Positions 12,353 through 18,195 of a DNA stretch of 18,195 nucleotides are shown here, in pieces. The translations under genes were made by a program, and so were the position numbers. The stretch comes from an uncultured Collinsella sp. (GTDB lineage Bacteria; Actinomycetota; Coriobacteriia; Coriobacteriales; Coriobacteriaceae). Under the pieces are notes generated by a model, which worked only from the letters and a program-made list of their open reading frames with translations, was not told the DNA's origin and made no database searches. Position 1 is the first letter of the stretch, and each line of letters begins with the position of its first letter. Location of the stretch: positions 1 through 18,195 of the forward strand of contig CALGZX010000127.1 in NCBI GenBank assembly GCA_937934165.1. The letters run 5' to 3'.

Positions 12353-13216
12353 CTATTGTACGCCGCTGGGATAGGCAATGCGCGCGGCAAGGCATTCAAG
12401 CGCCAGTACCAGGGCAAAGCCGCAGCTCACGTCACTCAAAAAGTGCGCTCCGATCACGATGCGGCCAAACGCGACGAGCGCCGCGACCACAGCCGCCGTC
12501 CAAAAGACCACACGACGGCGCGACGGCTTTTCCTTAAAGGCCGTCGCGGGAAGCCCGGCGAGCATAAGGCCGATCGCCGCGTGCGCCGTGTGTCCGCTCG
12601 CAAACGACTTGAACCCGTCCTTGATCACGCCGGCGGCAATATAGGTCCACTTGTCGGGATTGCCGATCACCCACCACGGCTGAAAATTGAGCCCCGGCGT
12701 GACCTCGATCACGCGCATGCGCGGGCGCGACCACAACGGCTTAACAATGACGTTGAGGATGATGGCCTGAGCGACCCACACGGCAAGCACCATCAACGCC
12801 CAGCGCGTAAGCTCGTCGGGGTCGGTCGTGCGCGTGAGGCGGTAGACGATAAGGTTGGCGGCGATGACCAGCACAAACGTCAGCACCAACTGAACCGCGA
12901 TGAGTTTGCCGCCAACCCGCAGGGACGAAACGATCTCGTAGCCAACCAGACCAACGTTAACGAGGATGCCGAGCACGGCGAGCCATTTGCTCCCCCTGGA
13001 GTCGGGACGCACCGCGCGCACGAGCATAACGCCCGCGATGCTCGCCGTCAGCTCGAACGGCAGCTCGCCGGCGGCCTCGATAAAGCGACCGTACATGCTG
13101 CCGATATTGAACAGCGCGCTCGAGATTTGGTAATCGAAGAAACTGCCCACGCCCAGACAAAGACACAGGACAACCGCGATAATGGCGACATCTTTCTTAT
13201 AGATGTATCCGAACAT
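12353..13216 (-). CDS. PAP2-superfamily membrane phosphatase
   Basis: This integral membrane lipid phosphatase of 287 residues has about six hydrophobic segments. The three-part PAP2 signature is complete: KPLWSRPR (about 164-171), SGHTAHA (about 210-216) and GRIVIGAHFLSDVSCG (about 250-265), with the two catalytic histidines in the second and third motifs. Homologues dephosphorylate phosphatidic acid, phosphatidylglycerol phosphate or undecaprenyl pyrophosphate at the outer membrane face. A stretch of hydrophobic sequence (about 5-145) precedes the catalytic core. AAAGGAAAGC precedes the ATG. It follows mfd by 56 bases that include the dispersed repeat copy 3, and probably shares its transcript. 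The substrate cannot be read from sequence. Confidence 0.9.
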   Translation of the reverse strand: MFGYIYKKDVAIIAVVLCLCLGVGSFFDYQISSALFNIGSMYGRFIEAAGELPFELTASIAGVMLVRAVRPDSRGSKWLAVLGILVNVGLVGYEIVSSLRVGGKLIAVQLVLTFVLVIAANLIVYRLTRTTDPDELTRWALMVLAVWVAQAIILNVIVKPLWSRPRMRVIEVTPGLNFQPWWVIGNPDKWTYIAAGVIKDGFKSFASGHTAHAAIGLMLAGLPATAFKEKPSRRRVVFWTAAVVAALVAFGRIVIGAHFLSDVSCGFALVLALECLAARIAYPSGVQ

Positions 13217-13235
13217 GCTTTCCTTTCGATGGGGT

Positions 13236-13270
13236 CAGATTGCCCAAATGGAGCGTTTGCAGCGTCGACC
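13236..13270. repeat. Dispersed 3'-end repeat, copy 3
   Basis: CAGATTGCCC, a variable stretch, then GAGCGTTTGCAGCGTCGACC, two bases from the mfd stop codon. This is the same placement as copies 1 and 2, but no strong hairpin lies between the motif and the stop codon. Confidence 0.55.
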
Positions 13271-13272
13271 CG

Positions 13273-16200
13273 CTAGTCGTCGTCGCTAGCACCCAACTGT
13301 TGCAGCAGCATGAGTGCCGCGGCCACGGGGCCGGTGCCGTCGTTGGCGTCGAGGCCGCGACCCAGGCCGCTGCCCGCGCCGGCGCCCGCCTTGTAGGGCA
13401 CCGACAGCTTGCGACTCTTGGGAAAGTTCACCGCGCCATAGCGGGTCTTTAGTTCAAAGGCCACCTTCTTGGGCACGTCGACGCCCAAAAACGTGATGCG
13501 GCCGCCACTGAGCGTGACGCTCTCGAGCCCCAGGCGCTCGCCGCGAATGCGGATGCGCGCGCGATTGAACAGGTTGAGTCCCGCCAACGGCAGCTCGCCA
13601 TGCGCGGCCTCGGTCTCTTCCTGCACCTCGTCGATACTCTCAAGGTCCTCGGCCGCTGCGAGCTTGCGGTACACGAGCACGCGCTGGTCCACCGCCGGCA
13701 GGTACTCCTCGGACAAGAAGTAGTCGGCCGGCAGGTTGATGCCCACGCTCGCCGCCTCCACGCCGGCATCGTCGTCGCCGCGCGCCTCGGCCACGGCCTG
13801 TCCCAGCATCTGCGTAAACAGGTCAAAGCCCACGCTCGACAGGTTACCATGCTGCTCGGCACCTATGAGCGAACCGGCACCACGGATCTCCAGGTCGCGC
13901 ATGGCGATGCGCATGCCGCTGCCCAGGTCTTGGAACTCGGAAAGTGCAGTCAGGCGTGCCGTAGCCTCCTCGGTAAGCGGCAGCTCGCCCGGGAACATAA
14001 AGTACGCATAGGCCTGCGTGGCAGAGCGGCCCACACGGCCCTTGAGCTGGTAGAGCTGTGCCAGACCCAGGCGCTGCGAGTCCTCGATGATCAGCGTGTT
14101 GGCGGTCGCGTTGTCGATGCCGCTCTCCACGATGGTCGTGGCGATGAGCACGTCGATCTTTTTGGTCGCGAACTCGATCATCACGTCCTCGACCTCGCGC
14201 GGGCTCATCTTGCCGTGCGCCACGCCCACGCGCGCCTCGGGCGCGGCCTCGTGCACGCGCGCCACGGCGTCGTCGATGGTCTTGACGCGGTTGGACACGT
14301 AATACACCTGACCGCCGCGGCCCACCTCCAGGCGAATCGCCGCGCTCACCACATCGGGGTCGTACTCCCCCACGTGCACGATCACGGGACGACGCCCGGT
14401 CGGCGGCGTCGTGATCAGGCTCATGTCGCGCACGCCGCTCGTGGCCATCTGCATGGTTCGCGGAATAGGCGTTGCCGAAAGCGTGAGCACGTCGATTTGC
14501 TCGCGCAGGTTTTTGAGCTGCTCCTTGTGCTGCACGCCAAAGCGCTGCTCTTCGTCGATGATCACCATGCCCAGGTTCTTGGGGTTCACGTCGGCAGAAA
14601 GCAAGCGGTGCGTGCCGATGAGCACATCAATCGTGCCCTCGGCAAACGCCTTAAGCGCACGCTTTTGCTGCGCCGGGGTGCGGAAGCGGCTGAGCACCTC
14701 GACCTCCAGGCCAAACGGGGCAAAGCGCTCAAAGAACGTCTCGTAGTGCTGCTGGGCCAGAATGGTCGTGGGGCAGAGCACCATGACTTGGCGGCCGGAG
14801 TCCACGCATTTAAAGGCTGCGCGCAGGGCGACCTCAGTCTTGCCGAAACCCACGTCGCCGCACAGCAGGCGGTCCATGGGCTTGGGCGCCTCCATGTCTG
14901 CCTTGATGTCGGCGATAGCCTCCAGCTGGTCGCGTGTCTCGTCGTAGGGGAAGCTCTCCTCCATCTCGATCTGCTCAGGCGTATCGGGCGGACAGGCGAT
15001 ACCGGTAATCGACGAGCGGCGCGTATACAGGTCGACCAGGTCAAACGCCAGCTTTTTGGCATTCTTGCGCGCCTTGTTGGTGGCCCGCGTCCAGTCGGCG
15101 GTGTTGAGCCTGGTCAAGCGCGGTTTATCACCGTCGGGACCAACGTAGCGCGTAATGCGGTCAACCTGCTCCAGCGGCACGTAGAGCTTGTCGCCATCGG
15201 CGTATTCCAGCAAAAAGTAGTCGCGTTCCTTGCCGCCCACTTCCTGGCGCGCGATCTCGCTAAAGAGCGCGATACCGTGGGTAGCGTGCACCACGTAGTC
15301 GCCCGGCTTAAACGGGAAGGTAATCTGCGTAATGTCGACCTTGCGGCGGCTGCGCGCGCGGCTGGCATCCATGCGGGCGTTGAGGTCGGCGATCGAGAAC
15401 ACGGCCAAATTGGCGTCGGGCACCACCACGCCCTGCGGCAGAGCGGCATCGACAAAGGTCACGCGTCCGCGCGAGATAGTAGGCACGGCGGCGCCGGCGG
15501 CTGCCTGGGCGGCACCCGCCTCGAGCGAGCGGGCGTTGAGCGCGTCGGCCTTACGCTCGCGAATGGAAGTATGGGCCTCCTGGCGTGCGGCACGGTCGGC
15601 AGAATCCGCCGCCGCCACGCGCACGCGCTCACCAATGACACCGGCATTTTCGGGCGCGGCCGTCAGCGACTCCTCAAAGGTAATGCCCTCGTCGCCAAAG
15701 GTGAGCTCCATCGACTCGCGCGCACCGCGGTCGGGAATGGCAAACACGCAGGCGTAGCGCTTGCCCACGACTTCCTGAATGCGCGTCATAAAGCGATTGT
15801 CCGAGCCCGCAATGGCCGGCTGCTCAATCTTGAGCTCTGCCGTAACCGCACCGCCCGCGCGAATCAGGCTCACATAGTTCAGGCGCTGCTGAGCACCAAA
15901 ATCGAGCTGTTGGGCGCGCACATACAGGCCATCCAGTCGGTCAATCCCCGCCTCGCCGGCACGGGCCTCGATATCCTCGTAGGCGCGCAGACAGTCGTCG
16001 AACAGCGAGCGCGGCTCGGACAGGACCACGAGCGCCTTGCCGCTCACGTGTGCCAGCGGGCTCACGGTCTGGCCGTACATCACCGGCAAAAAGCGGTCGA
16101 GCTCGGGCGTGACGATGCGCGCATCCACCATCTCGAGCAGCGCCGCCAGTTTGCTGTCGTCCTGGCTGGCGCGATAGAGCGCCACATGCATGTTGTGGAC

Positions 16201-16905
16201 GGCCTCGTCGGTAAGCGCCAGCTCACGGCAGGGGAAGATCTCAATACTGTCCTCGTTACCGATGGTCTGCCCCGTTGAGCTCACCATGCGGCGGATGCGG
16301 TCAATCTCGTCGCCAAAGAACTCAATGCGCACGGGCGCTTTCTCCTGCGCGGGAAACACCTCGACGGTGTCGCCGTGAACGCGGAACAGACCGGGCGCAT
16401 CAGCGGCGCCGGCATTGGTGTAGCCCATGCCCACCAGGCGATGCGGCACCTCGTCGAAAGGAATCTCCTCGCCCACCGCAAAGATCGTGGACTCCCAGTA
16501 GCGGCTCTCGACTGGCGGCACGCAGCGCAGCAACGCGCGAGCCGAGGCAACCATGATGCAGTTGTCCCCGCGCACGATGCGTCCCAGGGCCTCGCAGCGC
16601 TGCGCTACCACGGCGTCGTCGGGCGCCTGCTCGCGCCACGGATAGTCCTTGCGCTCGGGAAAGCGGCACACGTGCGCCAGGCCCACATAGGCGGCAAGGC
16701 TGCGCGCGGCGCGATCGGCCGCATCCTCGCCGCTCACAATGTAGACCGTCGGGCGCGGACGGCGCGCAAACTGGGCGGCCGCCATAAGCGTGCGGCCCGA
16801 CTGCGACACGGCCAGCGTCACGTCCTCGCCAGCATCGAGTCCCGCCTCGACGGTCTGCAGCGCCTCGGCAGTGTAGAGCTGCGCGGCTATACGGTGAATG
16901 AGCAT
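13273..16905 (-). CDS. mfd: Transcription-repair coupling factor Mfd
   Basis: This 1210-residue DNA translocase removes RNA polymerase stalled at lesions and recruits UvrA. An N-terminal UvrB-like module (about 1-340) is followed by a variable linker. The RNA-polymerase-interacting domain (about 530-600) has PFKPGDYVVHATHGIALF. The RecG-like motor has Walker A GDVGFGKTE (683-691), the DEEQ box (784-787), LSATPIPRTMQMA and GRVGRSATQAYAY. A C-terminal TRCF domain includes LPADYFLSEEYLPAVDQRVLVYRKLA. An Ala/Arg-rich segment (about 427-486, with AAGAAQAAAGAAV-like composition) enlarges the region before the polymerase-binding domain. The start at 16905 has GGAGG six bases upstream; an in-frame ATG nine codons earlier lacks a ribosome site. 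The chain is complete. A palindromic hairpin in the leader (16936-16958) could influence expression. Confidence 0.97.
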   Translation of the reverse strand: MLIHRIAAQLYTAEALQTVEAGLDAGEDVTLAVSQSGRTLMAAAQFARRPRPTVYIVSGEDAADRAARSLAAYVGLAHVCRFPERKDYPWREQAPDDAVVAQRCEALGRIVRGDNCIMVASARALLRCVPPVESRYWESTIFAVGEEIPFDEVPHRLVGMGYTNAGAADAPGLFRVHGDTVEVFPAQEKAPVRIEFFGDEIDRIRRMVSSTGQTIGNEDSIEIFPCRELALTDEAVHNMHVALYRASQDDSKLAALLEMVDARIVTPELDRFLPVMYGQTVSPLAHVSGKALVVLSEPRSLFDDCLRAYEDIEARAGEAGIDRLDGLYVRAQQLDFGAQQRLNYVSLIRAGGAVTAELKIEQPAIAGSDNRFMTRIQEVVGKRYACVFAIPDRGARESMELTFGDEGITFEESLTAAPENAGVIGERVRVAAADSADRAARQEAHTSIRERKADALNARSLEAGAAQAAAGAAVPTISRGRVTFVDAALPQGVVVPDANLAVFSIADLNARMDASRARSRRKVDITQITFPFKPGDYVVHATHGIALFSEIARQEVGGKERDYFLLEYADGDKLYVPLEQVDRITRYVGPDGDKPRLTRLNTADWTRATNKARKNAKKLAFDLVDLYTRRSSITGIACPPDTPEQIEMEESFPYDETRDQLEAIADIKADMEAPKPMDRLLCGDVGFGKTEVALRAAFKCVDSGRQVMVLCPTTILAQQHYETFFERFAPFGLEVEVLSRFRTPAQQKRALKAFAEGTIDVLIGTHRLLSADVNPKNLGMVIIDEEQRFGVQHKEQLKNLREQIDVLTLSATPIPRTMQMATSGVRDMSLITTPPTGRRPVIVHVGEYDPDVVSAAIRLEVGRGGQVYYVSNRVKTIDDAVARVHEAAPEARVGVAHGKMSPREVEDVMIEFATKKIDVLIATTIVESGIDNATANTLIIEDSQRLGLAQLYQLKGRVGRSATQAYAYFMFPGELPLTEEATARLTALSEFQDLGSGMRIAMRDLEIRGAGSLIGAEQHGNLSSVGFDLFTQMLGQAVAEARGDDDAGVEAASVGINLPADYFLSEEYLPAVDQRVLVYRKLAAAEDLESIDEVQEETEAAHGELPLAGLNLFNRARIRIRGERLGLESVTLSGGRITFLGVDVPKKVAFELKTRYGAVNFPKSRKLSVPYKAGAGAGSGLGRGLDANDGTGPVAAALMLLQQLGASDDD

Positions 16906-16935
16906 GCTGTTCCTCCGGCATTGCAACGCCAAAAG

Positions 16936-16958
16936 CCCGCCGGGGCAAGCTCGGCGGG
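16936..16958 (-). terminator. Hairpin in the mfd leader
   Basis: CCCGCCG (16936-16942) and CGGCGGG (16952-16958) form a 7-base GC stem with a 9-base loop, followed on the minus strand by CTTTTGG. It lies about 30 bases before the mfd start and after the terminator of the upstream gene, so it may be a leaky attenuator or the end of a short transcript. Confidence 0.45.
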
Positions 16959-17038
16959 TCGTACGTCAAATACATTGTCTGTCATGGTAGCGCATGGAGA
17001 GGACTCCAGCTCAAGCGCATGCCCAGCCCCGCAACAAA

Positions 17039-17067
17039 AACGCCAGACGGACGAGTCGCCTGGCGTT
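17039..17067 (-). terminator. Intrinsic terminator after the zinc-ribbon gene
   Basis: AACGCCAGACG (17039-17049) pairs with CGCCTGGCGTT (17057-17067) with one mismatch and a 7-base loop; the minus strand continues TTTGTTGC. It lies 25 bases beyond the stop codon of the zinc-ribbon gene. Confidence 0.78.
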
Positions 17068-17091
17068 ATCAGAGTGAGCTATACGCCGAGT

Positions 17092-18138
17092 CTAATCGTA
17101 GACGCCCATTTTAAGCAGTGTGAAGGTCGGAGCGCCGTCGCCCTGCGCGACGCGGACCGTGCAAGTCTCGGTACGGCCCATGGATGCGTCCGCTTGAATT
17201 GCGGCGATGAACTGGTTCTTTGGCAGGCCGTAAGTGCTCTCGGGGATGTCGGAAGGAAGTAACATGCCGCCAGCACTGTAGACCTCATAGGTGAGCTCGT
17301 AGATGTTGTCGCCAAGGTCAGTCGCGCCCGTAACGATGGCACACGGTGGGTTGTAATTTCCCTGGCCATATTCCTGTTTCAGATACAAGTACCCACCATG
17401 CGCTTCGGCCGAATCAGGAATCGCCTGCCCCTCCGGCGTTCTGTCATAAGTCATATCGGCATCGGAAAGCGTCAGACCCGTCAAGCGGTTGAGTTCCCTA
17501 TTGATCACATCAGTCGCCACACGCTGGCTATTACCGTTGTCATAGTCGCCTTTCTCGATTCGATACGGCGCGTTGTCAATAAAATGGCACCAGATAAACT
17601 TGACCAGCTTGTATTTCTCGTCATCAGAAAGTCCGTCAGTCGAATCGAAGCCGCCCGCCTGATACCAGTCCCGATCGAAGTGCTCCTCCGTAAAGTTCGA
17701 CAGGAACAGGTTTGCGGCGGCATAGGTTGCCTGGTCGTTAAGGTCGACCTTTACGCTGCTGCTCGTCTGCTCGGTCTCTTCCGGCTCTTCTTGCTCATCG
17801 GCAGGCTTCTCCTTGGCGCTTCCCTTGTCCTTGTGCTCGGCTGAACCCTCGTCGGACCCCAGTACCGTAATCTGCGATGAGTTGCCCTGCCCAAGCGGAC
17901 CCAGCACGCCGGTCAGCGCCAGAGCGGCACCGCCGGCAACGAGCACGCCCACCACGCACATGCCGACAATCACCGCGCGCTTATGTGACTTCTTCTGCAC
18001 GGGAGGCATCCCTGCCGCCGGCATCGATGCGGGCTCAGCAGGCGCGGCCGCCGGAGAGGCAGCGCCCATGCGCGCCCCGCAGTTCGTGCAAAAATCGGTT
18101 CCGTCGGGCATCTCGGAGCCACACTTGGTGCAAAACAT
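17092..18138 (-). CDS. Zinc-ribbon, single-pass membrane protein with extracytoplasmic domain
   Basis: This 348-residue protein has an N-terminal zinc ribbon (C3, C6, C17, C20 in two CxxC pairs), an Ala/Pro linker (about 26-50), one transmembrane helix (about 54-78), a charged Ser/Glu/Lys linker (about 95-128) and an extracytoplasmic domain (about 130-348) that I cannot assign. That domain begins with AANLFLSNFTEEHFD and contains GGYLYLKQEYGQGNYNPP. The layout suggests a cytoplasmic metal-binding head and an external sensing or binding module. No clear ribosome site precedes the ATG, and an upstream ATG quickly meets a stop, so the mRNA may be leaderless or the site weak. It is followed by its own terminator and stands apart from mfd. 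The function is unknown. Confidence 0.8.
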   Translation of the reverse strand: MFCTKCGSEMPDGTDFCTNCGARMGAASPAAAPAEPASMPAAGMPPVQKKSHKRAVIVGMCVVGVLVAGGAALALTGVLGPLGQGNSSQITVLGSDEGSAEHKDKGSAKEKPADEQEEPEETEQTSSSVKVDLNDQATYAAANLFLSNFTEEHFDRDWYQAGGFDSTDGLSDDEKYKLVKFIWCHFIDNAPYRIEKGDYDNGNSQRVATDVINRELNRLTGLTLSDADMTYDRTPEGQAIPDSAEAHGGYLYLKQEYGQGNYNPPCAIVTGATDLGDNIYELTYEVYSAGGMLLPSDIPESTYGLPKNQFIAAIQADASMGRTETCTVRVAQGDGAPTFTLLKMGVYD

Positions 18139-18195
18139 ATGGCTCTGTTAGACCAGGATTGACATACATGTGTCCCCACGGTGCCATATCGTTGA

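Noticed and set aside
11912..13276. 454-residue plus-strand frame opposite the aldolase and PAP2 genes
   Set aside because: It spans two real genes and their gap, with Arg/His-rich composition and no domain.
13600..16278. 892-residue open frame on the plus strand opposite mfd
   Set aside because: It is antisense to a complete, strongly conserved mfd. It has His/Arg/Leu-rich composition with no recognisable domain, as expected from the codon bias of a GC-rich gene.
16960..17038. Possible tRNA or small RNA gene between the zinc-ribbon gene and mfd
   Set aside because: No cloverleaf arms or T-loop GTTC motif could be found; the stretch is more simply the mfd promoter region.

Overview
The window looks like chromosomal DNA of a gut Coriobacteriia species, most likely Collinsella. 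This is inferred from the high GC, the protein style and the dense short palindromic intergenic repeats; no rRNA or other marker settles it. Thirteen protein genes are supported, all on the minus strand except one GntR regulator. I see no tRNA, rRNA, CRISPR array, transposase or prophage gene.

Layout. 1-1076: a hairpin-rich 3' region, a GntR/UTRA regulator (GntR1) and a palindromic repeat. 1077-3068: a YitT-family membrane protein and a HAD sugar-phosphatase-like enzyme, separated by a 354-base gap that holds a 119-base nested inverted repeat. 3225-7009: a four-gene operon, read from 7009 downward, encoding a mannose-family PTS transporter (fused EIIAB, EIIC, EIID) and a SIS-domain protein. 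7191-8273: an EamA/DMT permease. 8671-10592: a second SIS-domain protein, divergent from a second GntR/UTRA regulator (GntR2). 10614-18138: housekeeping and miscellaneous genes: a GNAT acetyltransferase, a threonine-aldolase-family PLP enzyme, a PAP2 phosphatase, mfd, and a zinc-ribbon membrane-anchored protein.

The most interesting unit is 3225-10592 plus GntR1. A mannose-family PTS with two FrlB/GfrE/GfrF/FraB-type SIS proteins and UTRA regulators matches the logic of glucoselysine/fructoselysine (Amadori product) catabolism. The PTS would phosphorylate the glycated amino acid at C6 during uptake, and the SIS deglycases would split it into glucose 6-phosphate and the free amino acid. Both SIS proteins keep a Glu and a His 16 residues apart, as in FraB-type deglycases. 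A shared ACGT-N5-(A/T)CGT motif lies upstream of GntR1, the PTS operon and the EamA gene, which suggests one regulon. A different 22-base repeat flanks the GntR2/second-SIS divergent promoters, which suggests a second regulatory arm. The EamA permease may export the released amino acid; that is inference.

The intergenic DNA carries at least two repeat families: a 35-base palindrome with three copies, and a 3'-end motif followed by hairpins. Two of those hairpins differ only by compensatory base changes in their stems.
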